Below are positions 1-9,215 of a DNA stretch of 62,879 nt, one piece after another (the stretch's first letter is position 1; every line of letters starts with the position of its first letter). The position numbers were made by a program, and so were the translations under genes. The stretch comes from ARK-15 sp038880255. GTDB taxonomy: Archaea; Thermoplasmatota; Thermoplasmata; Thermoplasmatales; ARK-15. The notes beneath the pieces are model-generated. The model was given only the letters and a program-made list of their open reading frames with translations, had not been told where the DNA came from and made no database searches. Where the stretch lies: the NCBI GenBank assembly GCA_038880255.1, contig JAVZSA010000004.1, forward strand, positions 1 to 62,879, given 5' to 3'.

Positions 1-60
1 GCAAAATTACATGAACTTGAACTGGATGATATTGCAAATGAAATAGGAGCAGGTCATTGA
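1..60 (+). CDS. C-terminal end of an unidentified gene (partial, cut by left edge)
   Basis: Frame 1 is open from the first base to a TGA at 58-60 and encodes 19 residues ending in EIGAGH. It would converge on the RaSEA gene and overlap its 3' end by 7 bp, the same arrangement seen at most other convergent junctions here. That junction style is the main reason to believe it. Too little is present to assign a family, and a chance open frame cannot be excluded. Confidence 0.4.
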   Translation, partial: AKLHELELDDIANEIGAGH

Positions 61-1055
61 TCTCCTATTGTTGAAAAGGATAAATTTTCATATTTCAATA
101 TTTTTTCCCATTTTTTCTTACATATACAGTCTGGTATTGACTCCAAAATATTTGGATCTTGAGTAAATGAAAATTCTTCTATGGCCCTAATAGCAAAATC
201 ATCACATTCTTTACAGTTGTGCGGTCCTCTTATACTGCCAGGTGCAGTGGGAAATGATACTACCTTTTTTAGATGTGATGTTCTCTTAAGTACTTCAATT
301 ACACTCCAAAGCCAAGGAGGCCTATAATATCCTTCTATCCAAAGTTTTTCAACAAGCGTAAAATTTTGAACATTAACAGGATTCAGTGAAATTATATCAG
401 ATAAATTTGATGAAAATATTATTGAATTTATAGAATCTTCTATTGATTGTTTTTCTGTAAGAAACGGTGGTTTTAACAATATATATGTTTTAATTTGAAA
501 TCCCAATTCTTTCGCCAGATTTGCCCTCTCCAAATATAATGAAGGATTTAATCCTTTATTTATTGAATTTTTTAAAACATTTTCATTTTTACTTTCCAAG
601 CCTATAGCTATCATTATTTTATTCTCTTTTCCTTTGAATTTTTCGAGACTTTTTCTTGTTATAAACTCTGGCCTTGTTTCAACCAAAATTCTTTCAGCTT
701 GAGAAAAAGAATCTATAATTTTTAACTGAGTCTCCGCATCAATTTCATTTTCATCAAAAAAACTCCCAGAATTATAAATTTTTACAACTTTTTCACCTTT
801 ATATTTTTTCATTGCCATATTTACTTGATTCATAATATTTTCTCCACTCACATTCTGTGGATTTGTATCTGAAAAATATCCACACATAGAACATCCAGAA
901 TGATAAAACCAAAAACATCCTCTTGTTCTTAAAACCAAAACGAAAGAACTGGTCTTACCCTTATATGGTTCATATTCATTCCAGACCGCAACGTATTCAT
1001 TCGGTCTATCTTCTCTGATAACTCTTGATCTGATTCTTTTTATCTCATCTATCAT
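54..1055 (-). CDS. raSEA: Archaeosine biosynthesis radical SAM protein RaSEA
   Basis: This 333-residue protein belongs to the Elp3-related radical SAM family that works with the archaeosine synthase ArcS. It converts the lysine-modified preQ0 base at tRNA position 15 to archaeosine. The radical SAM cysteines are visible near residues 47, 55 and 58 (GCSMCGY), in a C-x7-C-x2-C spacing. A C-terminal CKECDD/CICKKKW segment adds further cysteines. The ATG overlaps the TGA of the upstream M1 peptidase gene by 4 bp (ATGA), so it is the last gene of a minus-strand run. ArcS is not in the window. The family call is from motif recognition. Confidence 0.85.
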   Translation of the reverse strand: MIDEIKRIRSRVIREDRPNEYVAVWNEYEPYKGKTSSFVLVLRTRGCFWFYHSGCSMCGYFSDTNPQNVSGENIMNQVNMAMKKYKGEKVVKIYNSGSFFDENEIDAETQLKIIDSFSQAERILVETRPEFITRKSLEKFKGKENKIMIAIGLESKNENVLKNSINKGLNPSLYLERANLAKELGFQIKTYILLKPPFLTEKQSIEDSINSIIFSSNLSDIISLNPVNVQNFTLVEKLWIEGYYRPPWLWSVIEVLKRTSHLKKVVSFPTAPGSIRGPHNCKECDDFAIRAIEEFSFTQDPNILESIPDCICKKKWEKILKYENLSFSTIGDQ

Positions 1056-3547
1056 TTACCCACTTTATCATAAAGTTCCATTAATTTTTTTCTTATTTCA
1101 TCTAATTCATTTCTAAGATTTTTAATTTCATCTTTTTCCTTAAGTCCCTTTGTAATATCATTAATTGTTTTTCTAATTGCTCTTTTTATATGTGCGTCCA
1201 ATTCTTGATTAAATACATTTTCTAATTCTCCTATTGCATCTGGAAGCCCAACATTATAAATTGCTTGAACAGCAGCTCTTCTAACTTGTAAGTATGGATC
1301 CCTTAAATATATATATAGCCAAGGTAAAACTTCCTTTTTTCCTTCACCAATTTTTCCAATTGCTAGAACTGAAGCTGCTCTGAGAAGAACATGTTTCCCT
1401 AATTTTGAATTTTCCAGAAGAATTCCGAATGATTTGAAATCCCCCAGTTCACCATATCCTTTAATCACACCTTGTCTTATTATCTCATTCCAAGATTCGA
1501 TTGATAGACCTTTATATAATATTTCATTACTTTTTTCGTGTTTTAATTTGCCTACGCTTTCAAAGGCCTTCGAAATTGGGTAATATTTTTTCTCATTTGA
1601 AATAATTTCTTCCAACGCCTCTAAAGCCTTTGAATTACCAGTATAATTACCAAATGCATCCGATAATGCACTTCTTATTCTAGAATCAACTATTCTATTT
1701 CTTAAAATCTCTTTTTTAATTTCTAATAGAGCATTTAGTGATTGTTCTGTCTTCATTTTTCCAAGAGATATTATTGCCTCTTTTCTTACAGCCCAGAATT
1801 TATCACTAAGTGAGATTTCTTTTAATATTGAAATTGCATTTAATCCACCTTTTTTACCAAGTGCAATTATGGCTTCAATTGCTTCCATAGGTGTTCCTTG
1901 CCTAATTTGTGTTATAAGCATAGATTCTGGTCTTTCAAATTTTAAATCCTTTAAAATTGTATTCTCAGGATCCAATGAAATTCCTTCAGGATATTCAATG
2001 TTGAAATCAAATTCCTGGATTCTTTCATTTACCCTTATTTCCTTTAACTCCCTTCTACCCTTAACATAGAATGCTATCTTCATTTTAAAATTAAAAACAT
2101 CAGGAATTTCTTTACCCTCCTGCTTTTGTTCAATCCTTAATTTTAGAATACCTTTTGAATAATCGTATTTGTATGATGCTTCTAAAATTGGATGACCTGC
2201 ATGAAAAATCCATTGATCGAAAAAGAAGTCCATAGATTTACCAGTATATTCCTTTAACAAATTAATAAAATCATATGTATCAATACTCCTTCCAGCATAT
2301 GTAATAAGATACTTATTTATAAATGACCAAAATGTATTTTCGCCTAGCTCATCCCTAAGCATATGCAATACCCTCGATGCTTTCTCATAAAGATGTCGAT
2401 CGAAAAGTTCACCTGGATATTCATAAACATTTGTAACTATTGGTCTAGCATATTCAGTAGAAAATTCATTTTTATAGTTCAGTTCATCTAAATAAAGTTG
2501 ATATAGAAAATCATCGTGACCTAGAAAATGCTCAAAATAAACAGCGTTCATATATGTGGCAAATCCCTCATTCAACCATGCATGGGACCAATCTCTACAT
2601 GTAATTAAATCACCAAACCATTGATGGGCTAATTCATGTGAGACCAGGCCTTCACTCATATAATCATTATGTATTTTATCATCATGGAGAGTAAATTCTG
2701 TTAATGTGGTGGAATTTAAATTTTCCATACCTCCAAATATGAAATCATTTACAACGGTCTGTGAATATTTTTTATATGGGTAAGGATAATTCAAAAGTCT
2801 ATTAAAATACCTTATCATATCTGGAGTATTTACAAAACTTCTAGGAATCAAATTTTCTTTTCCTTCAGGTACTGCATATTGAACCTTAACACCATCTATT
2901 TCATCTTCATAAATGTAAAATTTTCCCGCAACAATAGAAATTAAATAAATTGGATGGGGAAAATCTTCCTTCCAATGCATTATTCTATTTCCATCAATTT
3001 TTTCATCCTTTATCAAGATACCATTTGATATAGAATTGAATCCTTCCGGCAATACAATTTTAATTTCAGTTGTTGTTCTTTCATTAGGATAATCATAACA
3101 AGGTAACCAATATCTTGTATCTTCATCCTCTCCTTGTGACCATAGTTGTACAGGTTTCTCAGGATAATATTCATCTGGGCCTATAAAAAATATTCCCCTC
3201 CTTGGTTTTGTAGAATATTTTATTTTTATTTTTACTTCATCACCTTTATTTATGGTTTTATCAAGTTTAATCACTATTGTTTTACCATCGTAAATAAAAT
3301 TACAATTTTTTTCATCAACAAAGATTTCCTGAATATTCATTTCATACGCATCAAGTTGTATTAAATCCAAATTTTCAAAAATTGCTTTCAATTTTATTTC
3401 CTCAATAGCATAAAATTCTTTTTTCTCAAAGTTTGGATATAATTCAACGCTTATATGTTCTTGCCTAAATGATCTATCCCTTTCATATCTCTTTTTATAA
3501 TAGGGGAATGGAAATGGTTTGTATTCTTCTTCAAATTCATATTTCAT
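1052..3547 (-). CDS. M1 family zinc aminopeptidase with C-terminal HEAT repeats (tricorn-factor-like)
   Basis: A large (about 831 residues) soluble gluzincin aminopeptidase. The N-terminal beta-saddle is followed by the exopeptidase motif GGMENLN (about 274-280), the zinc site HELAHQWFGD (about 306-315) and NEGFATY (about 328-334), which supplies the third zinc ligand. From about residue 540 the protein becomes helical HEAT-like repeats instead of a classic ERAP-type tail. The relationship is to the archaeal tricorn-interacting factors F2/F3, which trim peptides from the proteasome/tricorn pathway. An upstream TTG at 3553 is in frame, but ATG 3547 gives a cleaner N-terminus. It follows the ferredoxin-type gene by about 30 bp and overlaps RaSEA by 4 bp. 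Confidence 0.88.
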   Translation of the reverse strand: MKYEFEEEYKPFPFPYYKKRYERDRSFRQEHISVELYPNFEKKEFYAIEEIKLKAIFENLDLIQLDAYEMNIQEIFVDEKNCNFIYDGKTIVIKLDKTINKGDEVKIKIKYSTKPRRGIFFIGPDEYYPEKPVQLWSQGEDEDTRYWLPCYDYPNERTTTEIKIVLPEGFNSISNGILIKDEKIDGNRIMHWKEDFPHPIYLISIVAGKFYIYEDEIDGVKVQYAVPEGKENLIPRSFVNTPDMIRYFNRLLNYPYPYKKYSQTVVNDFIFGGMENLNSTTLTEFTLHDDKIHNDYMSEGLVSHELAHQWFGDLITCRDWSHAWLNEGFATYMNAVYFEHFLGHDDFLYQLYLDELNYKNEFSTEYARPIVTNVYEYPGELFDRHLYEKASRVLHMLRDELGENTFWSFINKYLITYAGRSIDTYDFINLLKEYTGKSMDFFFDQWIFHAGHPILEASYKYDYSKGILKLRIEQKQEGKEIPDVFNFKMKIAFYVKGRRELKEIRVNERIQEFDFNIEYPEGISLDPENTILKDLKFERPESMLITQIRQGTPMEAIEAIIALGKKGGLNAISILKEISLSDKFWAVRKEAIISLGKMKTEQSLNALLEIKKEILRNRIVDSRIRSALSDAFGNYTGNSKALEALEEIISNEKKYYPISKAFESVGKLKHEKSNEILYKGLSIESWNEIIRQGVIKGYGELGDFKSFGILLENSKLGKHVLLRAASVLAIGKIGEGKKEVLPWLYIYLRDPYLQVRRAAVQAIYNVGLPDAIGELENVFNQELDAHIKRAIRKTINDITKGLKEKDEIKNLRNELDEIRKKLMELYDKVGK

Positions 3548-3576
3548 AAACAAAGATAAAGAAGAAATAATATTTA

Positions 3577-3879
3577 TTATTTATTGATTTTTTGCAACGC
3601 ATAATGCCTAGCATATATGATAAGATCTGCTACATTAATACCAGTTGGGCATTCAGCCAAACATCTCATACAGGTGTTACAAGTATAAAGAGAATCAAGA
3701 GCGTCATTTAAATTTACACCTTCATTGAAAAAAGATCTAATTAGAGTTACTCTTGCCCTTGGTGAATAATATTCTATCTTTCCATGAGCATTCCAACTTG
3801 GACAAACATAAACGCAAAAACCACATCTTATACATTTTTGACTTTCATTCATTAATATCTCAGTTACATCCATGTTCAA
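3577..3879 (-). CDS. Two-[4Fe-4S] ferredoxin-type subunit of a lactate/glycolate oxidase (split GlcF/HdrC-like)
   Basis: A 100-residue protein made almost entirely of two [4Fe-4S] motifs, CIRCGFCVYVCP and CNTCMRCLAECP. This is the layout of HdrC and of the N-terminal part of GlcF. The next gene upstream encodes the CCG-domain half, and the two overlap by 4 bp. Together they would form one GlcF-like electron-transfer unit for the FAD dehydrogenase two genes upstream. Its role in passing electrons towards quinone or another acceptor is inferred from family and context. Confidence 0.82.
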   Translation of the reverse strand: MNMDVTEILMNESQKCIRCGFCVYVCPSWNAHGKIEYYSPRARVTLIRSFFNEGVNLNDALDSLYTCNTCMRCLAECPTGINVADLIIYARHYALQKINK

Positions 3880-4943
3880 CCACCGCCATTCAATATTTCC
3901 ACTATATCTTTGATCTCAGCATCGCTCTTCATAAAATAGTTACCTACCCTAAATAACATAATACATGCTGGACAGGAAGTAACTACATTTTTTTCACCGG
4001 TTGAAAGTAATTCTCTTAATCTTATTTGGGATTGATTTACTGAACCAACAGGATCTTGATATTCTGTTGCACCTCCATCACATCTCGTTTTTTCTCTATT
4101 ATTTGGTGGATCAATAACAATATAACCTGCACTCTTCATGAGTATCCTTGGCTCTTCAGTTAATTTCCAATGCCTTGCTAAAAAGCAAGGATCATGATAA
4201 ACTACACTTCCCATATTTATATTCTTTTGATTTGGTTTTATTATTTCAACAATATGTTTTACCTCAATGTTAAAATCCTTTACGAATGTGGGATAGAACG
4301 ATTTAAATACTATTCCGGAAATAGGATCCATGGTAATTATCCTTTTAACTCCAAAGGACTTGAATTTTTCATTTACCATTTTAGCGTGTTCAGAAAATTC
4401 ATTAAGGTAACCAAATGTATGAAGGACCACCCCAGAATCTGGTTCTTCTCCACCTAAATATGCAAAATCATCAACATTCTTTTTTAAAATATTTACACCA
4501 CTTTTAAGGATCTCTTTATAAATTGAAACCCTTTCATCAACACCTGATGCAATTTCTCTTAATTGTTTTAATATATCTGAGGTAATGCCTGCAATACTAC
4601 CTAAGCGTGCCACTGGAGATTTTATGATCCTTATAAGATCAATCATATTTTTTTCATAACCTAAATATTTCGCTTTTTCCAACCAATTTAATAATGTTGA
4701 GAATTCAAGATTATTCTTTTTCATAACATATTCAAGCATAAGAGCAGTTTCTGCATAACCCATATATGGATACATTCCTGCATAAAATATTGTTTCTGAT
4801 CTATTTTTTAAATTCAATCCTATACTCCATGAGGAAAGCTCTTTGGGGTTTAGGCCTGCAGGATTACCATATTTTAATTGTGTTTCTTTTACAAATTTGG
4901 CTATAGCTAATATGTCCTCCGGTTTATTAATCATTTTTTTCAC
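3876..4943 (-). CDS. CCG-domain Fe-S oxidoreductase subunit (GlcF/HdrB/LutA-like)
   Basis: This 355-residue protein has one intact CCG-type cluster-binding region in its C-terminal half: HDPC, then RCDGGA, then SCPAC. The N-terminal half aligns in shape with a second CCG repeat but lacks the cysteines (the matching place reads FYAGMYPYMGY). Such proteins carry non-cubane clusters in GlcF, HdrB and LutA. It lies between the FAD dehydrogenase and the ferredoxin-type subunit, overlapping each by 4 bp, so one transcript and one complex are likely. It could also stand in for the missing LutA of the LutB/LutC pair nearby. Confidence 0.8.
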   Translation of the reverse strand: MKKMINKPEDILAIAKFVKETQLKYGNPAGLNPKELSSWSIGLNLKNRSETIFYAGMYPYMGYAETALMLEYVMKKNNLEFSTLLNWLEKAKYLGYEKNMIDLIRIIKSPVARLGSIAGITSDILKQLREIASGVDERVSIYKEILKSGVNILKKNVDDFAYLGGEEPDSGVVLHTFGYLNEFSEHAKMVNEKFKSFGVKRIITMDPISGIVFKSFYPTFVKDFNIEVKHIVEIIKPNQKNINMGSVVYHDPCFLARHWKLTEEPRILMKSAGYIVIDPPNNREKTRCDGGATEYQDPVGSVNQSQIRLRELLSTGEKNVVTSCPACIMLFRVGNYFMKSDAEIKDIVEILNGGG

Positions 4944-6328
4944 CCCAGCGCATATTTATCCGGATTTAATATGTTCTTTGGATCAAAAATTTTCTTTATT
5001 TCTTTCATAAGATTGAACATCGGTATTTGATTTCTTACTTCAAACTGTTTTAAAAGTACCTCTTCCTTAAGTTTTCCTATGCCATGCTCAGCTGAAACAG
5101 TTCCACCAAGTTCTATTGCAAGAAGATTTATTTCATAAGCAGCCTTTTCCGCCCTTTCCCATTCATCCTTATTTTTTGGATCGGCACCTATATTAGGATG
5201 AAGATTTCCATCCCCAGCATGTCCAACTGTAGCAATAAAAATGTTATATTTTTTCCTAATATTGTCTATACCAATTAATGCCTCTTTTATTTTTGAAAGT
5301 GGAACGGCAATGTCCCCATCAATAAAGCCAGGATATAATCGACCCGGTGCGGTAAAGGCTACCCTTCTTACATCCATTATTCTTTCCATTTCTGCAGGAG
5401 TTTCTGGTCTTATAATATTAGCAGCATTGGTTTCTTGCATTATTTTCATTACTCTTTCAGCTACTGGTTCTGTACCATTCTTTGTTCCATCAACATCAAC
5501 CAAAACCATACCTCCAGGCAATTCTGGATAATTATAACCCTTTACTTTATTTGCTGCCATTACTCCTTGAAGATCAGAAAACTCCAAAATTAAAGGATTT
5601 ATACCTTCCCTTCTGATTCTAAAAATTGCTTCACCCGCATCATCTAATGTATTAAAAAAGCCTGCTATTCTAACAATTTTTTCAGGTAATGGCATAATTT
5701 TCAACCAAGCTTTTGTAATAATTGCCAAGGTTCCTTCACTACCGATTATTAAACCCAACAAATCATAACCTGCTCTATTTTTATAAGTACTCTCCCCGAA
5801 ATACGTGATAGTACCATCTGATAATACTACCTCGATTTTAAGTACCCAATCCCTCATAACACCATATCTAGCACCCCTCATTCCACCTGCATTTTCAGCT
5901 AAAGCCCCACCAATTGTAGCTACTCTAGCACTTGCAGGATCCGGTGGAAAGAAAAATCCATATTTTTTGCATTCATTGTCCACATCCAAGACAGTGGCAC
6001 CTACTTCAGCTTCAACAATACCATCGTCAATATTCACATTTATTTTATCCAATGCACGAAGATCCAATATTATGCCTCCCTTAGTTGGTGCAACCGCACC
6101 TGTAACACTTGATCCACTTCCCCTTGTAACAACAGGAATTGAATATTTGAAAGCAATTTTCATTACTTCAGATACTTGTTTTCTTTCAGTTATATGGACT
6201 ATTGCATCTGGAATTCCTTTATGTGAATCAACTGCTCCATATTCAAAAATCTTAATGTTTGCTTCATCAACAATTAAATTTTCTTCCCCCACTACTTTTT
6301 TAATCTCTTCCAAAATTCTTTTATCCAT
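4940..6328 (-). CDS. glcD: FAD-linked 2-hydroxyacid (D-lactate/glycolate) dehydrogenase, GlcD family
   Basis: A 462-residue FAD-binding oxidase. The PCMH-type FAD domain is visible as VTRGSGSSVTGA with GGIILDLRAL after it, and ADPASARVATIGG-type glycine-rich segments follow. The C-terminal cap contains HAGDGNLHPNI and SAEHGIGKLK, typical of D-lactate and glycolate dehydrogenases. It heads a minus-strand operon with the two Fe-S subunits and is divergent from the lactate permease gene across a 164 bp AT-rich region holding an inverted repeat. The permease makes lactate the likely substrate, but glycolate is possible from sequence alone. Confidence 0.88.
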   Translation of the reverse strand: MDKRILEEIKKVVGEENLIVDEANIKIFEYGAVDSHKGIPDAIVHITERKQVSEVMKIAFKYSIPVVTRGSGSSVTGAVAPTKGGIILDLRALDKINVNIDDGIVEAEVGATVLDVDNECKKYGFFFPPDPASARVATIGGALAENAGGMRGARYGVMRDWVLKIEVVLSDGTITYFGESTYKNRAGYDLLGLIIGSEGTLAIITKAWLKIMPLPEKIVRIAGFFNTLDDAGEAIFRIRREGINPLILEFSDLQGVMAANKVKGYNYPELPGGMVLVDVDGTKNGTEPVAERVMKIMQETNAANIIRPETPAEMERIMDVRRVAFTAPGRLYPGFIDGDIAVPLSKIKEALIGIDNIRKKYNIFIATVGHAGDGNLHPNIGADPKNKDEWERAEKAAYEINLLAIELGGTVSAEHGIGKLKEEVLLKQFEVRNQIPMFNLMKEIKKIFDPKNILNPDKYALG

Positions 6329-6334
6329 ATCATT

Positions 6335-6358
6335 AATAAATAATTACTATTATTTATT
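6335..6358. promoter_or_regulatory. Inverted repeat between divergent glcD and lctP (candidate operator)
   Basis: Two perfect 10-bp arms, AATAAATAAT and ATTATTTATT, flank a 4-nt spacer TACT directly upstream of the glcD start. All arm bases are A or T, so chance in such AT-rich DNA is a real alternative. The position next to a catabolic gene is what one would expect of an operator. No cognate regulator is adjacent. Confidence 0.35.
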
Positions 6359-6443
6359 GTTTTTTAATTATTAATATAAGAAAAAATTCCAATGAATAAT
6401 ATAATTTTTAGTAAAAAATTCAATTTTATATTAAAAAAATCAA

Positions 6444-6489
6444 AAAATATATATATACAAATTCTGTTCATTTTTTTAAAGAAGGTGAA
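6444..6489 (+). promoter_or_regulatory. Promoter and ribosome binding site of lctP
   Basis: An AT-only TATA-like stretch (AAATATATATATA, about 6445-6457) lies about 40 nt before the ATG. A GAAGGTGA ribosome binding site at 6481-6488 sits 4 nt before the start. This fixes ATG 6493 as the start and implies a short leader. Confidence 0.6.
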
Positions 6490-6492
6490 TAT

Positions 6493-8094
6493 ATGTTTAC
6501 ACAGGTTTTGAATCCTTTTGGTAATCTTATAGTGACTATGCTTATAGCACTGGTGCCTATCATTGTTGTTCTGGGCCTTCTTGCAGGTCTAAGGTTATCT
6601 GCTTGGATTACAGCAATAATTTCATCAATAGTAACATTTCTTGTCGCTCTCCTATGGGGTGCGCCTGTAAACAATCTATTCAATGCATATATCTTTGGTT
6701 TGGCATCCGGTTTTTGGTTAATAGACTGGATAGTAATTTGGGGTATAATAATCCTGAATACTTTAATTGCGAGTGGCCATTTTGATAAATTTAAGGAATG
6801 GTTAATACATTCAGCCACTCGAGATGTGAGAATACAGGCAATACTTATTGCATGGTCTTTTGGAGCATTACTTGAAGGCCTTGTTGGTTTTGGTGCACCT
6901 TGGGCATATGTTGTTCCAATACTGATTAGTTTGGGAGTAGTAGATTTGGAAGCTATTAGAGTGTCAGCACTAGCAAACAATGCCCCAGTTTCGTTTGGTG
7001 CTCTCGGAGTCCCTATAGTGATGCTAGCTGCAGTAACTGGTTTACCATTATACAATCTTTCTGCAAGTGTAGGAAGGATTGTGGCGCTTCTGGCATTTTT
7101 CCCACCATGGATATTAATATACCTTGTATCGGGTAAAGAAGGATTAAAGGAATCATGGCCTTTAGCAATTGTTGGATCATTAAGTTATATACTAGGACAA
7201 TTTCCAATATCAAATTATGTAGGTCCATATTTACCCGATATAGTAGGTTCACTTACATCTTTTGCAATAATTTTAGCATTTGTTCATTTTTGGAAACCTA
7301 AACATATTAGGGGTTTTGGAGGAAAAATACTCGAGGAAACTGAACTAAGGAGTAGTGAAATAAAATTTACAGCAAAACAGGTAGCTTGGCTATTTTTACC
7401 ATTTATTATCCTAATAATAGTGGTAGTTTTAGGAACAGGTCCATGGTCCCCTCTTCCAAAAATAATTTTGAAAGAATTTTCTGTGACGGCAATATCTTCA
7501 GTTTCGCATAAGGTAATGTCAGTTGCCTATTCATTTTCTCCTTTTGCAGGAGGTACATTTATTTTAATATCATGGTTAATAATACTATTATTTTTCAGAC
7601 CTGATAAGAAAAAGTTTGCGGAAGCTATGAAAAAATCATTTAACCAACTGTGGGGTGCAATAATAACTGGTATGTTTATGGTGGCATTGGCCAATACTTT
7701 CAATTATTCTGGAATGGCCAGTTCTCTTGCGTATTCCTTTTCACGGGTAGGATGGATATTTATAATTCTTGCACCAGTACTTGGATGGATTGGTGTAGCA
7801 TTATCTGGAAGTAATACATCATCAAATGCAATGTTTGGATATCTACAGTATTCAGTTGGGAGAATTCTTGGATTTCCACCATACCTTTTACCGTCACTTG
7901 GATCTGTGGGTGCAGAAATAGGTAAACCTGTTGCTCCACAAACAGCCAGTGTGGGTGTATCTACTTCAAAATATCTAAGAAAGGAAGGTGATGTAATCAG
8001 GCATAATATGGGTTGGACTCTAATAGTCCTATTTTACTTGATAATAGTGGGGGTATTATTCTTAGTTTTTATGCCCTGGGCAATGCAATTCTAA
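6493..8094 (+). CDS. lctP: L-lactate permease (LctP family)
   Basis: A 533-residue integral membrane protein with about 12-13 hydrophobic helices. It carries the LctP family signature ALLEGLVGFGAPWAYVVPIL (about residues 135-155) and conserved SGSNTSSNAMFG and APQTASVGVSTSK segments in the second half. The family imports lactate or glycolate with protons. It is flanked by the FAD dehydrogenase operon on one side and LutB/LutC on the other, which supports lactate as substrate. Its stop overlaps the convergent lutB stop by 4 bp. A 195-codon antisense ORF within it is a shadow. Confidence 0.93.
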   Translation: MFTQVLNPFGNLIVTMLIALVPIIVVLGLLAGLRLSAWITAIISSIVTFLVALLWGAPVNNLFNAYIFGLASGFWLIDWIVIWGIIILNTLIASGHFDKFKEWLIHSATRDVRIQAILIAWSFGALLEGLVGFGAPWAYVVPILISLGVVDLEAIRVSALANNAPVSFGALGVPIVMLAAVTGLPLYNLSASVGRIVALLAFFPPWILIYLVSGKEGLKESWPLAIVGSLSYILGQFPISNYVGPYLPDIVGSLTSFAIILAFVHFWKPKHIRGFGGKILEETELRSSEIKFTAKQVAWLFLPFIILIIVVVLGTGPWSPLPKIILKEFSVTAISSVSHKVMSVAYSFSPFAGGTFILISWLIILLFFRPDKKKFAEAMKKSFNQLWGAIITGMFMVALANTFNYSGMASSLAYSFSRVGWIFIILAPVLGWIGVALSGSNTSSNAMFGYLQYSVGRILGFPPYLLPSLGSVGAEIGKPVAPQTASVGVSTSKYLRKEGDVIRHNMGWTLIVLFYLIIVGVLFLVFMPWAMQF

Positions 8095-9212
8095 AATCCT
8101 TTTTTTATTTTTATTATTAATTCAGGTATATCAATTTCCATTGGACAAACTTCCTTGCATCTTCCACATTGGAGGCAATAATAGGATAATTCTTTAGCCA
8201 TTTTTACATTACCTGTTAAAGCAGTCCACGGTATACCTATTGCTGCAGTATAAATATAGCCCCAAACACCATCAATTTCATAAAATATTGGGCATGATAG
8301 TTGACAAGATCCACATTTTATGCAAAATAATGTTTCTTTAAGAAAATCATCTCTCGTTCTTCCATTGTCCATTAATATTATATAAATTTCTTTAGGCCCA
8401 AATTTATGACCTGTTCCATTTATTATATGAATATAGGAAGTATTTTTAAAACCTGCATATACTGTTTGGATAATGCAAGCTTTTAATGCATCCTCAAGAC
8501 TAGGATAAATCTTTTCAATTGATGTAATTACTATTAATTTATTTGGCAGTATGGATGAAAGCGCTCCATTACCTTCATTGGTAATAAAAATTATATCCCC
8601 ATCCAAAGACAGAGCATTTGCTCCTATAATTCCAACATCAGCTTCAAAAAATTTTTCTCGCATAAATTTTCTTACTGCCAGTACCATAGAGGTAACATCA
8701 TTCATTTTTTCATTGATTACTTTTCCTAAAACTTCTCTAGCCTTTTTTTCAGTCATATTTACTGCAGGTGTTACCATATGAGCAGGTTTTCCATTAATCA
8801 ATTGAACAAGAAATTCGCCAAGATCTGTTTCATATACTTTTTTTCCTAATGATTCTAAAAATTGTCTAAGTTCGATCTCCTCTCCAACAAGACTTTTGCT
8901 TTTTACTATAATTTTCGAATCTTTTGTGATTTCTTCAATAAATTTCTTTACATCCGCATATGATTTTGCATAAAACAAATGCTTAACATTAGTTTCGAAA
9001 GATTTTTTAAAAATTTCCAAATTTCCTGGTATATTTTTTAGCATATTCTCCTTTATTTTTTTAATTTCCACTTTCCATTCCTTTACATATGGATGTCTTT
9101 CTATACTTTCAATTCTATTTTTTAATTCATCTTTTGTTGCTTCTTTTGATCCTTTTCTCAAATCGTAATCCTTCAATGCATACAATATTTTATTATGTAT
9201 TTGATTGTACAT
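8091..9212 (-). CDS. lutB: LutB-like iron-sulfur lactate utilisation protein (LUD plus two [4Fe-4S])
   Basis: A 373-residue protein with an N-terminal LUD domain (about 75-285) followed by two [4Fe-4S] motifs, CIKCGSCQLSCP (about 298-309) and CLQCGRCKEVCP near the C-terminus. This is the LutB arrangement, but somewhat shorter than the usual 460-480 residues. LutABC oxidises L-lactate to pyruvate in bacteria. The gene follows lutC by 3 nt and converges with lctP. No two-CCG LutA is present, so the CCG protein at 3876-4943 may complete the enzyme; that is inference. Confidence 0.85.
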   Translation of the reverse strand: MYNQIHNKILYALKDYDLRKGSKEATKDELKNRIESIERHPYVKEWKVEIKKIKENMLKNIPGNLEIFKKSFETNVKHLFYAKSYADVKKFIEEITKDSKIIVKSKSLVGEEIELRQFLESLGKKVYETDLGEFLVQLINGKPAHMVTPAVNMTEKKAREVLGKVINEKMNDVTSMVLAVRKFMREKFFEADVGIIGANALSLDGDIIFITNEGNGALSSILPNKLIVITSIEKIYPSLEDALKACIIQTVYAGFKNTSYIHIINGTGHKFGPKEIYIILMDNGRTRDDFLKETLFCIKCGSCQLSCPIFYEIDGVWGYIYTAAIGIPWTALTGNVKMAKELSYYCLQCGRCKEVCPMEIDIPELIIKIKKGF

Positions 9213-9215
9213 AAT

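Noticed and set aside
5805..6374. 189-codon ORF opposite glcD
   Set aside because: It is antisense to the FAD domain of a well-supported gene and has no recognisable domain.
6468..7055. 195-codon antisense ORF over lctP
   Set aside because: It mirrors the third-position bias of lctP, lacks a promoter or ribosome binding site and overlaps a clear transporter gene.
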